Part shown: positions 36,395 through 45,669 of the stretch, in pieces
How positions within the stretch are numbered: the stretch's first letter is position 1
How the letters are laid out: each line of letters begins with the position of its first letter
Assembly: GCF_019396345.1 (NCBI RefSeq)
Contig: NZ_JAHKRM010000007.1
Span: forward strand, 186,001-250,000
Length of the DNA: 64,000 nt
Direction of reading: 5' to 3'
Source: Nonomuraea guangzhouensis
GTDB taxonomy: Bacteria > Actinomycetota > Actinomycetes > Streptosporangiales > Streptosporangiaceae
Program-made: the position numbers and the translations under genes
The notes under the pieces: model-generated
Told to the model about the DNA's origin: nothing
What the model saw: only the letters and a program-made list of their open reading frames with translations
Database searches by the model: none

Positions 36395-36480
36395 ACGCGT
36401 ACGGGTCGCCCACCTCGCTCGCCGGAAAGACGCTCAACGCGCGGTTCGCGCAGTCCCCCACCACCGTCAGGAGCTGAACA

Positions 36481-37629
36481 GTGGAGACCGAAGCGTTCCA
36501 GGAGGTGCTCGCCGCCGTGCGCGCCTTCGTGCGCAAGGAGGTCGTGCCCGCCGAAGACACGATCGAGCGGACCGACGAGATCCCCGAGGCCATCCGCGCC
36601 AAGGCGGCCGACATGGGGCTGTTCGGCTACGCGCTGCCGGAGGAGCACGGCGGGCTCGGGTTCACCATGATCGAGGACGTCCAGCTGGCGATGGAGCTCG
36701 GTCACACCGCGCCGGCCTTCCGCTCGATGCTCGGCACCAACAACGGCATCGCCGGCCAGGTGCTGGTGAATTTCGGCACCGACGAACAGAAGCGCCGCCA
36801 CCTGCCGGATCTGGCCGCCGGCGCCAAGATCGCGTCATTCGCGCTGACCGAGTCCGAAGCCGGCTCGGACCCGAGCGGGCTGCGGACCCGGGCGCTCCGG
36901 GTAGAGGGCGGCTACCGGATCACCGGCCAGAAACGCTTCATCACCAACGCCGACCGAGCAGACCTGTTCATGGTCTTCGCCCGGACGAACGCCGACATCG
37001 AGGGAACCAACGGCATCTCGGTCTTCGTGGTCGAGTCCGGCTCGGAAGGACTGAGTGTCGGCCCCAAGGACGAGAAGATGGGCCAGCGCGGCGCGCACAC
37101 CGCGGAGGTCTTTCTCGACGACGTCCACGTACCCGCGTCCGCGCTGATCGGCGGGGTCGAAGGCGAGGGCTTCGCGGCCGCCATGCGCTCGCTGGCGCGT
37201 GGCCGGCTGCACATCGCGGCGATCTGCGTCGGGCTCGCCCAGCGGCTGGTCGAGGAGAGCGTCACCCACGCCGCGGCCAGCCGGCAGGGTGGACGTCCCA
37301 TCGCGGAGTTCCAGCAGGTGCAGGCGATGCTCGCCGACTCGCAGACCGAGCTCATGGCCGGGCGGGCGATGGTGCTGGACGCGGCGCGGGCCTACGACGA
37401 GGGCAGCGACCGGCGCATGGCGCCGTCGTGCGCGAAGCTGTTCTGCTCCGAGATGGTCGGCCGGGTGGCCGACCGCGCCGTCCAGATCCACGGCGGTCTG
37501 GGATACATGCGATCGGTCCCGGTCGAGCGGTTCTACCGCGACGCCCGGTTGTTCAGGCTGTACGAGGGCACGAGCGAGGTGCAGAAGGTCATCATCGCCA
37601 AGCAACTGCTCAAGGGGACACACCGGTGA
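36481..37629 (+). CDS. acyl-CoA dehydrogenase 1
   Basis: A 382-residue FAD-dependent dehydrogenase introducing the 2,3 double bond into an acyl-CoA. FAD-contact region FALTESEAGSDPSG, substrate-contact region ITGQKRFITNADRAD, and catalytic Glu in LFRLYEGTSEVQK near the C-terminus (about residue 367). It starts with GTG at 36481 with AGGAG 9 bp upstream. The 86-bp gap after the racemase gene holds no other gene. It is followed 49 bp later by a second acyl-CoA dehydrogenase with its own catalytic Glu, so each looks complete by itself. Confidence 0.93.
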   Translation: METEAFQEVLAAVRAFVRKEVVPAEDTIERTDEIPEAIRAKAADMGLFGYALPEEHGGLGFTMIEDVQLAMELGHTAPAFRSMLGTNNGIAGQVLVNFGTDEQKRRHLPDLAAGAKIASFALTESEAGSDPSGLRTRALRVEGGYRITGQKRFITNADRADLFMVFARTNADIEGTNGISVFVVESGSEGLSVGPKDEKMGQRGAHTAEVFLDDVHVPASALIGGVEGEGFAAAMRSLARGRLHIAAICVGLAQRLVEESVTHAAASRQGGRPIAEFQQVQAMLADSQTELMAGRAMVLDAARAYDEGSDRRMAPSCAKLFCSEMVGRVADRAVQIHGGLGYMRSVPVERFYRDARLFRLYEGTSEVQKVIIAKQLLKGTHR

Positions 37630-37678
37630 CTCGGCGGGCACACCGGATCCTGCGCACAGAACGAGGCGGAGAGCGATC

Positions 37679-38833
37679 ATGAGCGCACTGACCGAGGACG
37701 AACGGGAGATCGTCGCCCTGGCCGGCGAGTTCGTCGACGAGCGGGTGCGGCCGCGGGTACGGGACTACGAGTCGGTGGACGCCTATCCCGCCGACTTCAT
37801 CGAGGACATGAAGAAGCTGGGCTTCTTCGGCCTGCTCGCGCCCGCCGAGCACGGTGGCGTGGAGGTGAGCACCGAGTGCTTCGCCCGGGTGACCGAGGAG
37901 CTGGCCCGCGGCTGGATGAGCCTGGCCGGCGCCATCGGCGGGCACTCGGTGATCACCTTCATGATCCGCACGTTCGGCACTCCTGACCAGCGCGAACGCT
38001 ACCTGCCCCGGATGGCCGACGGCACGGTCCGGGCGACGATGGCGCTCACGGAGCCCGGCGGCGGCAGCGACCTGCAGGCGATGCGTACGCACGCCCGCGA
38101 GGACGGCGGCGACCTGGTGATCACCGGGTCGAAGACCTGGATCTCCAACGCCCGCCACTCCGGCCTCATCGGCCTGCTCTGCGTGACCGACCCGGACGCG
38201 AAGCCGGCGCACCGGGGCATGAGCGTGCTCCTCGTCGAGCCCGGCGACGGCCTGACCGTCTCCAAGAACCTGCCGAAGCTCGGCTACCGCGGCGTCGAGT
38301 CCTGCGAGCTCCTCTTCGACGAGATGCGGGTCCCCGCCTCCGCCGTGCTCGGCGGCCAGCCGAACCAGGGCTGGGCGCACATGATGCGCGGCCTCGAGGT
38401 CGGCAGGGTCCAGGTCGCCGCCCGCGCGGTCGGCGTCGCCCAGGCCGCGCTCGACGACGCGGTGCGGTACGCGCAGGAACGCGAGTCGTTCGGCAAGCCG
38501 ATCTGGAAACACCAGTCGGTGGGCAACCTGCTGGCCGACATGGCGACCAAGGTCCGGGCGGCCCGGTTGCTGACGGCGGACGCCGCCCGCCGGCTCGACG
38601 CGGGCGTGCGTGCCGACATGGAGGCGGGCATGGCCAAGCTGTTCGCCTCCGAGGCCGCCATGCAGGTGGCGCTGGACGCGATGCGCGTGCACGGCGGGTA
38701 CGGCTACTCCAAGGAGTTCGACGTCGAGCGCTACTTCCGGGACGCCCCGCTGATGATCCTCGGCGAGGGCACCAACGAGATACAGCGCAACGTCATCGCG
38801 GCTCAGTTGATCGCCCGCAACCCCATCACCTGA
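37679..38833 (+). CDS. acyl-CoA dehydrogenase 2
   Basis: A 384-residue acyl-CoA dehydrogenase paralogous to the previous gene. FAD-contact region MALTEPGGGSDLQAM, substrate region ITGSKTWISNARHSG, and catalytic Glu in MILGEGTNEIQRN. The ATG at 37679 follows GAGGCGGAGAG. The operon thus carries two different dehydrogenases, probably for successive chain lengths or stereochemistries of the same substrate. FAD, with an electron-transfer flavoprotein as acceptor, is expected from the family. Confidence 0.93.
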   Translation: MSALTEDEREIVALAGEFVDERVRPRVRDYESVDAYPADFIEDMKKLGFFGLLAPAEHGGVEVSTECFARVTEELARGWMSLAGAIGGHSVITFMIRTFGTPDQRERYLPRMADGTVRATMALTEPGGGSDLQAMRTHAREDGGDLVITGSKTWISNARHSGLIGLLCVTDPDAKPAHRGMSVLLVEPGDGLTVSKNLPKLGYRGVESCELLFDEMRVPASAVLGGQPNQGWAHMMRGLEVGRVQVAARAVGVAQAALDDAVRYAQERESFGKPIWKHQSVGNLLADMATKVRAARLLTADAARRLDAGVRADMEAGMAKLFASEAAMQVALDAMRVHGGYGYSKEFDVERYFRDAPLMILGEGTNEIQRNVIAAQLIARNPIT

Positions 38834-38839
38834 GGGAAC

Positions 38840-39580
38840 ATGATGCTGCTCAACGGCAAGACCGCGGTCGTCACCGGCGCCGCCCAGGGCATCGGGCTCG
38901 CCATCGCGGAGACCTTCGTCAGGGAAGGCGCACGGGTCGTCCTCGGCGACCTCAACGAGGCGGCCGCCGAGGCGGCGGCCAAGGAGCTCGGCGGCCCCAG
39001 CCTGGCCCGGGCGGTGCGGTGCGACGTCACCCGCGCCGCGGACGTGGACGCGCTGATCCGGACGGCGCTGGAGGCGTTCGGATCGCTGGACGTCATGGTC
39101 AACAACGCCGGGATCACCCGGGACGCGACGCTGCGCACGATGACCGAGGACCAGTTCGACCAGGTCATCGATGTCCATCTCAAGGGCACCTGGAACGGCA
39201 CCCGCAAGGCCGCCGCCGTCATGCGCGAGCAGAAGGGAGGCGCGATCGTGAACATCTCCTCGCTGTCGGGGAAGGTCGGCATGGTCGGCCAGACCAACTA
39301 CTCCGCCGCCAAGGCCGGCATCGTCGGCCTGTCCAAGGCTGCCGCCAAGGAGCTGGCGCACCACGGCGTGCGGGTCAACGCCATCCAGCCGGGCCTGATC
39401 CGCTCGGCCATGACCGAGGCGATGCCGCAGAAGGCGTGGGACCAGAAGCTGGCCGAGATCCCGATGGGACGGGCGGGTGAGGTGCACGAGGTCGCCTCGG
39501 TGGCCTTGTTCCTGGCCTGCGACCTGTCCTCGTACATGACCGGCACCGTGCTCGAAGTCACCGGCGGACGGTTCATGTGA
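38840..39580 (+). CDS. SDR family oxidoreductase (FabG-like)
   Basis: A 246-residue short-chain dehydrogenase. Cofactor motif [24 protein letters not shown], catalytic Ser in [10 protein letters not shown], and Tyr/Lys in NYSAAKAG. In this operon it more likely oxidises a 3-hydroxyacyl-CoA than reduces a 3-ketoacyl-ACP. It starts 6 bp after the dehydrogenase stop, and its own stop overlaps the GTG of the following broken dehydratase. Confidence 0.92.
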   Translation: MMLLNGKTAVVTGAAQGIGLAIAETFVREGARVVLGDLNEAAAEAAAKELGGPSLARAVRCDVTRAADVDALIRTALEAFGSLDVMVNNAGITRDATLRTMTEDQFDQVIDVHLKGTWNGTRKAAAVMREQKGGAIVNISSLSGKVGMVGQTNYSAAKAGIVGLSKAAAKELAHHGVRVNAIQPGLIRSAMTEAMPQKAWDQKLAEIPMGRAGEVHEVASVALFLACDLSSYMTGTVLEVTGGRFM

Positions 39581-39948
39581 GCTCACGACCGAGACGGTCG
39601 ACCCCCATCCCGTGGCGGCACTGTCGGCGCTGTTCGACGGCGGCCACCGCCAACCCGCACCGGATCCACTACGACTGGCCGTACGCCACCGGCGTCGAGG
39701 GCTATCCCGGCCTGGTGGTGCACGGTCCGCTGATGACGCTCGCCCTCGCCGAGGTCCTGCGCCTCGAAGGGCACCAGGGCAGGGTCGTCCGCATGCGGCA
39801 CCGGAACCGGGGGCCCCTGTTCTGCGGGCAGAGCGCGGAACTCCGGCGGGTCGAGGACGCCCCGCCGCTGACCCTGGGCGTGTTCGGAGCGGATGGCGAG
39901 CCGCACAGCACCTTGACGATCGAGCAGGAAGGGGCCGGCCATGCGTGA
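39577..39948 (+). pseudogene. FAS1-like / HTD2-type MaoC dehydratase, N-terminally deleted and frameshifted
   Basis: The 3' part encodes NPHRIHYDWPYATGVEGYPG followed by LVVHGPLMTLALAEVLR, the hallmark of the C-terminal hotdog domain of FAS1-like (mesaconyl-CoA hydratase/HTD2-type) dehydratases. Just upstream the family's preceding segment is readable in a different phase: TTETVDPHPVAALSAL. Skipping 13 bases (39633-39645) joins SAL directly to TANPHRIHYD, exactly the family's SALTxNxHRIHYD. The whole N-terminal hotdog domain is missing: the homology begins right at the stop of the upstream SDR gene. A short protein from the GTG at 39577 is possible but would carry a foreign N-terminus. Confidence 0.75.
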
Positions 39949-41152
39949 GGCGGTCATTTGTGAGCCCGTCCGCACCCCGATAGGCCGTTACGGCGGGATG
40001 TTCAGGAGCCTGACGGCGGCCGATCTCGGCGTCATCGCGCTCAAGGGCCTGATCGAGCGCACCGGCCTCGCACCGGACGAGATCGAGGACGTCGTTCTGG
40101 GCCACTGCAACGCCAGCAGCGAGGCGCCCGCGATCGGCCGCGTCGTCGCACTCGACGCAGGTCTGCCCGCGCACGTCCCCGGTCTCCATCTCGACCGCCG
40201 GTGCGGCTCGGGCCTGCAGGCCGTCATCCACGCCGCCATGCAGGTGCAGACCGGGGTCCACGAGCTCGTCGTCGCGGGCGGCACGGAGAGCATGAGCAAC
40301 GCCACGTTCTACTCCACCGACATGCGATGGGGCGCACGGAACGGCGTCGCGGTGCACGACAGCCTCGTACGCGCCCGGCAGACCGCGGGCGGCCGCGGCC
40401 ACCCGATCCCTGGCGGCATGATCGAGACGGCCGAGAACCTGCGCCGCGCGTACGCGATCTCACGCCGCGAACAGGACGAGCTGGCCCTCCTTTCTCACCA
40501 GCGCGCGGTCAAGGCTCAGGCCGACGGCATCCTGTCCGAGGAGATCATCCCGACCCCGGTCTCCGCCAGGAGCGGCGAGGTCGTGATCGACACCGACGAG
40601 CACCCCCGCGCCGACACCTCCTTGGAGTCCCTGTCCAGGCTCAAGCCGCTCCTGCTCGGCTCCGACCCGGACGCGACCGTCACGGCGGGCAACGCGAGCG
40701 GGCAGAACGACGCCGCCGCCATGTGCCTCGTCACCACCCCGGAGCGCGCCGACCGGCTCGGCCTGCGACCGCTGGTCCGCCTGGTGTCCTGGGCCGTGGC
40801 CGGGGTGGCGCCGGAGACCATGGGCATCGGCCCGGTGCCCGCCACCGCGGCCGCTCTGGACCGGGCCGGCCTCTCGCTGTACGCCATGGACCTCATCGAG
40901 CTCAACGAGGCGTTCGCGGCCCAGGCGCTGGCGGTCATGAGGGAGTGGAAGTTCGGCGAGGCGGACCTGGAGCGGACGAACGTCCATGGCTCCGGCATCT
41001 CGCTCGGCCACCCGGTCGGCGCCACCGGCGTCCGGATGCTGGCGACGCTGTCCCGCGAGCTCTGCCGGCGCGAGGCCAGATACGGCCTGGAGACCATGTG
41101 CATCGGCGGCGGCCAGGGCCTGGCCGCCGTCTTCGAACGGGTGACGTCATGA
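39941..41152 (+). CDS. acetyl-CoA acetyltransferase (thiolase) 2
   Basis: A 403-residue thiolase with all usual motifs: nucleophile Cys in LHLDRRCGSGLQAV, LIELNEAFAAQ, His in LGHPVGATG and Cys in MCIGGGQG. It overlaps the preceding broken gene by 8 bp and the MaoC gene by ATGA, so it is in the same operon. It differs markedly from thiolase 1, for example in the region around HPIPGGMIETAENLR, suggesting a different acyl chain. Confidence 0.93.
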   Translation: MREAVICEPVRTPIGRYGGMFRSLTAADLGVIALKGLIERTGLAPDEIEDVVLGHCNASSEAPAIGRVVALDAGLPAHVPGLHLDRRCGSGLQAVIHAAMQVQTGVHELVVAGGTESMSNATFYSTDMRWGARNGVAVHDSLVRARQTAGGRGHPIPGGMIETAENLRRAYAISRREQDELALLSHQRAVKAQADGILSEEIIPTPVSARSGEVVIDTDEHPRADTSLESLSRLKPLLLGSDPDATVTAGNASGQNDAAAMCLVTTPERADRLGLRPLVRLVSWAVAGVAPETMGIGPVPATAAALDRAGLSLYAMDLIELNEAFAAQALAVMREWKFGEADLERTNVHGSGISLGHPVGATGVRMLATLSRELCRREARYGLETMCIGGGQGLAAVFERVTS

Positions 41153-41610
41153 ACGCCCGCGTCTTCACGTCCCTGGCGGAGGTGACGAGCGCCCTCGACG
41201 AGCCGCTCGGCCCCAGCGACTGGCTGGTCCTCGACCAGCAGCGCATCGACGCCTTCGCCGACGCCACCGGCGACCACCAGTGGATCCACGTCGACCCCGA
41301 ACGGGCCGCCTCCGGTCCGTTCGGGCGCACCGTCGCGCACGGCTACCTGACCCTGTCGCTGATTCCCTGCTTCGGGCGCCGGCTCTTCCGCCTCGACCTG
41401 GGCCGGGCCCGCGTGAACTACGGCGTGAACAACGCCCGCTTCCCCTCGCCCGTGCCCGAGGGATCACGCTTGCGGGCCTCGGCCACCTTCGCCGGCCTGC
41501 GGGAGACCGCGGCGGGAGCCGCTCTCACGACGCGCTACACCATCGAGCTCGACGGGGCGCGGAAACCCGCCTGCGTCGCCGAAACCATCACGCTCGTTCT
41601 CGACGCCTGA
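41149..41610 (+). CDS. MaoC-like (R)-specific enoyl-CoA hydratase
   Basis: A 153-residue single-hotdog protein. The hydratase-2 motif is FADATGDHQWIHVDPERAAS followed by GPFGRTVAHGYLTLSL, with the catalytic Asp and His in DATGDHQWIH. It would add water to a trans-2-enoyl-CoA. It may take over the role of the broken two-domain dehydratase upstream. It is the last gene of the plus-strand operon and is followed by a strong hairpin. Confidence 0.92.
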   Translation: MNARVFTSLAEVTSALDEPLGPSDWLVLDQQRIDAFADATGDHQWIHVDPERAASGPFGRTVAHGYLTLSLIPCFGRRLFRLDLGRARVNYGVNNARFPSPVPEGSRLRASATFAGLRETAAGAALTTRYTIELDGARKPACVAETITLVLDA

Positions 41611-41614
41611 GGAT

Positions 41615-41646
41615 CCCGGCCGCCGAGCAGGTCAACGGCCGCCGGG
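41615..41646. terminator. bidirectional hairpin between convergent operons
   Basis: CCCGGCCGCCG (41615-41625) and CGGCCGCCGGG (41636-41646) pair in 10 of 11 positions around a 10-base loop. The hairpin sits exactly between the MaoC stop and the convergent enoyl-CoA hydratase stop. No T-run is present, as is common in high-GC actinomycetes. Confidence 0.65.
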
Positions 41647-41650
41647 CAGG

Positions 41651-42412
41651 CTAGCTGTCGCGCCAGACCGGTGGCCGCTTCTCGGCGAAGGCGCGGGCGC
41701 CCTCCTGCGCGTCGGCGGAGGCCGCCACCTCGGCCCACACCTTCAGCTGCGCCGCGAACGCCGCCTCGTCGGTGTAGCTCACCGACGACGACAGGACGCG
41801 CTTCGACATCCGTACCGCGAACGGCGCGTTGGCGGCGATCCGCGCGGCCAGCTCCCGCGCCCCCCGCAGCGCTCCACCCGGTTCGGTGAGCTCGTTGACC
41901 AGCCCGTACGCATGCGCCCGCACCGCCGGCAACGGATCACCGGTGAGGACCAGCTGCATGGCCAGGTGGTGCGGCAACGCCTTCGCCACCCGCAGCAACC
42001 CGCCTCCCACCGCGATCAGTCCCCGCTTGACCTCGGGCAGGCTGAACTGGGCATCGTGGGCCGCGACCACGAGATCGGCCGCCAGCGCCAGCTCGCAGCC
42101 ACCCGCGGCCGCCCATCCTTCCACCGCCGCGATCAGCGGTTTCTCCGGAAGCCGCTCGGTGATGCCGGCGAATCCCCGCCCCGGCAGGGCGGGCTTCTCG
42201 CCCCGCGCGAACGCCTTCAGATCCATGCCGGAGCAGAACGTGCCGCCGGCCCCGGTGAGGATCCCCACCAGCAGGTCGGGCCGGGACTCGAGCTCGTCGA
42301 TCGCCGTCGCGAGCGCCTTCGTCGTCTCCAGGTCCACCGCGTTGCGCGCCGCGGGCCGGTTGATGGTGATGACCGCGATGCCGTCCGCGAACTCGGTCAG
42401 CACAGTGCTCAT
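41651..42412 (-). CDS. enoyl-CoA hydratase/isomerase (crotonase) 2
   Basis: A 253-residue crotonase closely related to enoyl-CoA hydratase 1: GTFCSGMDLKAFARGEKPAL, VEGWAAAGGCELALAADLVV and FSLPEVKRGLIAVGGGLLRV match it segment by segment. AAGGAG precedes the ATG. It lies 16 bp after the acyl-CoA dehydrogenase in the minus-strand operon. Two near-duplicate hydratases on opposite strands suggest a duplication inside the island. Confidence 0.92.
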   Translation of the reverse strand: MSTVLTEFADGIAVITINRPAARNAVDLETTKALATAIDELESRPDLLVGILTGAGGTFCSGMDLKAFARGEKPALPGRGFAGITERLPEKPLIAAVEGWAAAGGCELALAADLVVAAHDAQFSLPEVKRGLIAVGGGLLRVAKALPHHLAMQLVLTGDPLPAVRAHAYGLVNELTEPGGALRGARELAARIAANAPFAVRMSKRVLSSSVSYTDEAAFAAQLKVWAEVAASADAQEGARAFAEKRPPVWRDS

Positions 42413-42428
42413 CGAGGTGCTCCTTTGA

Positions 42429-43580
42429 TCAGAGGCCGATTGACTTGGCGATGATGCTCTTCATGACCTCGCTGGTGCCGCCGTAGATGCGGGTGACCCG
42501 TGCGTCGGCGTACATGCGGGCGATCGGGTATTCCAGCACGTATCCGTAGCCGCCGTGCAGTTGCAGGCACTTGTCGACGACGCGTGACTGCGTCTCGGTG
42601 CAGAAGAGTTTCACCTTGGCCGCGTCGGCCGCGCTCAGCCGGCCGGCGTCGTGCTCCTGCAGCGCGCGGTCGACCAGCGCCTGGCCCGCCTCCACCTCGG
42701 TCGCGCACTCGGCGAGCACGAACTTGGTGTTCTGGAAGCCGGACAGCGGCCGGCCGAAGACGTTCCGCTCGGTCACGTAGGACAGGGTGACCTCCAGCGC
42801 CGTCGCGGCTGCCGCCTGCGCGTTCACGGCGATGGACAGCCGCTCCTGCGCGAGGTTGTGGCCGAGGTACTCGAACGCGCGGCCCTCCTCGCCCAGCAGG
42901 TTCGCCGCCGGTACGAGGACGTCGTCGAAGGCCAGCTCGGCGGTGTCCTGCGCCTTGAGCCCGAGCTTGTCCAGATTGCGGCCCACCGAGAAGCCGCGCG
43001 AGGCCGCCTCGACGACCAGGATGCTCAGCCCCGCACGCCGGTCACCCGAGGGCGGGGAAGACGTGCGGGCGACGACGAGCACGAGATCGGCGTTGACGGC
43101 GCCGGTGATGAAGGTCTTGGCCCCGTTGAGCACGTAGTGATCGCCGTCGAGGGCGGCGGTCGTGGCGATGCCGGCGAGGTCGGACCCGGTGCCCGGCTCG
43201 GTCATCGCGATCGCGGTCATCAGCTCGCCGCTGGCCATCCCCGGCAGCCAGCGCCGCTTCTGCTCCTCGCCGGCGTAGCGCAGCAGGTACGGCAGCACGA
43301 TGTCGGTGTGCACCCGCACCGGGCCGAGGCCGAGCCTCGCCCGGGCCAGCTCCTCGTTCACCACGGCGTTGAACCGGAAACTGCGCTGGCCGCCGCCGCC
43401 GTACTCCTCGGGGACCTGCAGGCCGAGAATGCCCAGCTTGCCCAGCAGCCGGTAGAAGTCGCGGGGCGCCGCGCCCGCCTTCTCCCACTCGGGGAAGACC
43501 GGGACGACCTCGCGGGCCAGGAAGTCGCGGACGGTGGCCCGGAACGCCTCATGGTCGTCGTCGAAGACGGTGCGTCGCAT
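42429..43580 (-). CDS. acyl-CoA dehydrogenase 3 (long-chain type)
   Basis: A 383-residue acyl-CoA dehydrogenase. FAD-contact region IAMTEPGTGSDLAG; substrate region LNGAKTFITGAVNADL. The late motif reads RIYGGTSEVMK, with Gly where acyl-CoA dehydrogenases 1 and 2 carry the catalytic Glu. This is normal for the long-chain/isovaleryl type, which uses a Glu on another helix; the Glu of NLAQERLSIAV fits. The ATG at 43580 follows GAGAGAGGAA; a start 30 bp upstream is less likely. It is transcribed from the tetR side with an operator-like palindrome in its leader. Confidence 0.92.
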   Translation of the reverse strand: MRRTVFDDDHEAFRATVRDFLAREVVPVFPEWEKAGAAPRDFYRLLGKLGILGLQVPEEYGGGGQRSFRFNAVVNEELARARLGLGPVRVHTDIVLPYLLRYAGEEQKRRWLPGMASGELMTAIAMTEPGTGSDLAGIATTAALDGDHYVLNGAKTFITGAVNADLVLVVARTSSPPSGDRRAGLSILVVEAASRGFSVGRNLDKLGLKAQDTAELAFDDVLVPAANLLGEEGRAFEYLGHNLAQERLSIAVNAQAAAATALEVTLSYVTERNVFGRPLSGFQNTKFVLAECATEVEAGQALVDRALQEHDAGRLSAADAAKVKLFCTETQSRVVDKCLQLHGGYGYVLEYPIARMYADARVTRIYGGTSEVMKSIIAKSIGL

Positions 43581-43617
43581 CGTTCCTCTCTCTGCCGGCA
43601 AGATGATCATCTTGTCG

Positions 43618-43627
43618 AACGATCGTT
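43618..43627. promoter_or_regulatory. palindrome AACGATCGTT, candidate TetR operator
   Basis: A perfect 10-bp palindrome, extended as TCGAACGATCGTTAAA, 38 bp upstream of the acyl-CoA dehydrogenase 3 start and downstream of the tetR stop. It shares the GATCGTT core with the paired sites at 49287/49322 and with 2671/2694. Confidence 0.55.
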
Positions 43628-43673
43628 AAATAGGGGTCGCAAGCCGATGGCGTCAGGGTCCGGTTTGTCGAGG

Positions 43674-44333
43674 TCAGCGGCTCTTGGCGCGCGGCTTGCG
43701 GGGCGGTGGCCGATGCTCCACCACCGTGAGCGCCAGGTGGACGTAGCGCTCCACCAGGTCGGTGACGCTCAGGTCACCGTCGGGTTGGTACCACTGGGCG
43801 ATCGCGTTGCACATCGCCAGGATCGCCCGCTGCGCCTCGTCGGGATGGGGAGTGGCGAAGACGCCGCGGGCCACGCCGTCGTCGATGATCTCGTGCAGCA
43901 GCTTCGGCAGCGCGTCGCGCCGCTCCACGAACCGCTCCAGCCGATCCGGCTCCAGGTTGCGCAGCTCGCGCAGCGCGAGCAGGCTGTCGACCTGGCGCCG
44001 CACCCGGTATTCGACCGTGGCCTGGACGAAGGCGCCCAGCCGCACCGCGGGGTCGTCACCGGCGGTGGTCAGCGCTGTCTCACAGCCGCGCCGGCAGTCG
44101 TCGAGGGCGTCCTCCAGCAGCGCGTGGAGCAGCTCCTGCTTGCCGGCGTGGTAGTAGTAGAGGACCGACAGGCTGAGCCCCGCGCCCTTCGCGATGTCCC
44201 TGATCGAGGCGCCATGGTAGCCACGCTCGGCGAAGATGTCGCGTGCCGACCGCATGATCGCGGCAAGCCCGTTTCCCCTGGTCACCGCCCGAGGCGGCCG
44301 ATCCGCCGCCTCCGCTGTGCCGCGTGTCCCCAT
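43674..44333 (-). CDS. TetR family regulator of acyl-CoA/fatty-acid catabolism
   Basis: A 219-residue regulator. HTH region: IMRSARDIFAERGYHGASIR, then DIAKGAGLSLSVLYYYHAGK (about residues 26-65). A long C-terminal ligand domain and a basic tail (PPPRKPRAKSR) follow. It lies between the binding-protein gene and acyl-CoA dehydrogenase 3, all on the minus strand. An AGGA lies 8 bp before the ATG at 44333; a GTG two codons earlier is possible. An acyl-CoA ligand is the likely inducer, by analogy with other TetR regulators next to acyl-CoA dehydrogenases. Confidence 0.87.
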   Translation of the reverse strand: MGTRGTAEAADRPPRAVTRGNGLAAIMRSARDIFAERGYHGASIRDIAKGAGLSLSVLYYYHAGKQELLHALLEDALDDCRRGCETALTTAGDDPAVRLGAFVQATVEYRVRRQVDSLLALRELRNLEPDRLERFVERRDALPKLLHEIIDDGVARGVFATPHPDEAQRAILAMCNAIAQWYQPDGDLSVTDLVERYVHLALTVVEHRPPPRKPRAKSR

Positions 44334-44387
44334 TACCACATCCTATTCCGCGCACGTTCGATGTCTGATCATCGGCCCCGGCCGAGG

Positions 44388-45629
44388 CTAGCCTGCCTTC
44401 ACCTGGTACTCCTTGGCGAGGTCGGACACCTTGAAGTCCTCGACGAGCTTCATGCCGGCGTAGACGCCCTTGTCGGGGCGGTGAATCTGGCTTGCCCGCG
44501 AGGTCGGCTGCGCCGGGTCGGACAAGTCCAGCGCCGGCCCCAGCCCGTCGATGCTGAAACTGGTCACCTTGGCGCGGGCGGCGAGCAGGCCCTTGCGGGT
44601 CAGGTCGCCACACGTGCCACTGATGATCTTCGCCCACAGGTGGGTCGAGAGGTAGGCGAGCACGACCGCGCCGCCCGACTCCGGCTGCTGCGCGCCGAAC
44701 TTGGCCTTCCACTTGTCCGCGAGCGCCTTGACCGCGGGCGTGTCCGCGCTGAGCAGCCCGACGCCCGACACCCGGTGGTACCGCTTGATCAGCGCGGGCG
44801 CGGCCGCCGTCGACAGCAGGCTCGTGCTGAACGTCGCCACGGTCCCCATGATCGGCACGTCCAGTCCGGCGGCCTGCGCGGCGCTGGCCACCGCCGCGGT
44901 CTGCTTCGCGGTCGAGTCCAGCAGGATCGCCTTGGCGCCCGCCGCCTTCATCGCGTTGACCTGGCTGGTGAGGTCGGCGTCGGTCGGCTTGATCTGCTGG
45001 CCGGCCAGCTTCAGTCCCAGCTTCTCCGTCGCGAACGTGCTGCCCTTCAGGCTGTTCTCGCCGATCTCGCCCTGCAGGTAGATGTGTCCCAGGGTGTCGC
45101 CCTTTTTCAGCATGCCCTCGCGTACCATCCAGTCGACGCTGTTGATCGCCTGGATGTCGTACGTGGCGCCGACCACGAGGAGGTGCGGGTCGCCGAGCAG
45201 CGTCGGCGCGAACGCCGTCAGGCCGACCAGCACGTCGTTCGAGGAGATCTTGTCCCGCAGCGCCGAGGTGATCGCCGACCCGTAGACGTTGAGGAACCCG
45301 AGGACCTGGGGCGCGACCTCGTCGTAGGCCGTGACCGCCTTCTGCACGTCGTAGCCGTGGTCCCGGACGACCAGCTCGATCTTCCGCCCGCACACGCCGC
45401 CCGCCGCGTTGATCTCGTCGACGGCGAACTGGCTGGCGGTGTTGCTGGTCTTCCCTGACGTGGCGAACGCGCCGGACAGGTCCACCAGCATGCCGAGCTT
45501 GATGGTGGAGTCGCTGACGCCGGGGGCGCCGGCGTTCGCGGACGAGGTGGCCTTGGTGGAGCAACCGGTGACGGAAATGGCGGCCACGAGGGCGGCCGCG
45601 GCGAAGACGCGTGGACGGGACCGGTTCAT
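44388..45629 (-). CDS. branched-chain amino acid/carboxylate ABC transporter substrate-binding lipoprotein
   Basis: A 413-residue periplasmic-binding protein of the LivJ/LivK type (Leu_bp fold). Signal peptide with lipobox ISVTGC (Cys about residue 22), then IKLGMLVDLSGAFATSGKTS, FAVDEINAAGGVCGRKIELV and VKALADKWKAKFG typical of the family. It is 40 bp downstream of livM. In an acyl-CoA catabolic setting the ligand is probably the carboxylic acid being degraded rather than an amino acid. Confidence 0.93.
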   Translation of the reverse strand: MNRSRPRVFAAAALVAAISVTGCSTKATSSANAGAPGVSDSTIKLGMLVDLSGAFATSGKTSNTASQFAVDEINAAGGVCGRKIELVVRDHGYDVQKAVTAYDEVAPQVLGFLNVYGSAITSALRDKISSNDVLVGLTAFAPTLLGDPHLLVVGATYDIQAINSVDWMVREGMLKKGDTLGHIYLQGEIGENSLKGSTFATEKLGLKLAGQQIKPTDADLTSQVNAMKAAGAKAILLDSTAKQTAAVASAAQAAGLDVPIMGTVATFSTSLLSTAAAPALIKRYHRVSGVGLLSADTPAVKALADKWKAKFGAQQPESGGAVVLAYLSTHLWAKIISGTCGDLTRKGLLAARAKVTSFSIDGLGPALDLSDPAQPTSRASQIHRPDKGVYAGMKLVEDFKVSDLAKEYQVKAG

Positions 45630-45669
45630 GGGGTTCTCCTGGTGCTTCTCTGGGGGGCGTAAGGAGGGG

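Noticed and set aside
36395-36480. Short frame after the racemase gene as a separate small gene
   Set aside because: No ribosome-binding site of its own and no protein-like composition; it is the leader of the next gene.
42429-43580. Acyl-CoA dehydrogenase 3 considered catalytically dead because RIYGGTSE lacks the usual Glu
   Set aside because: Long-chain and isovaleryl-type enzymes use a Glu on another helix, and the QERLSIA segment is present.
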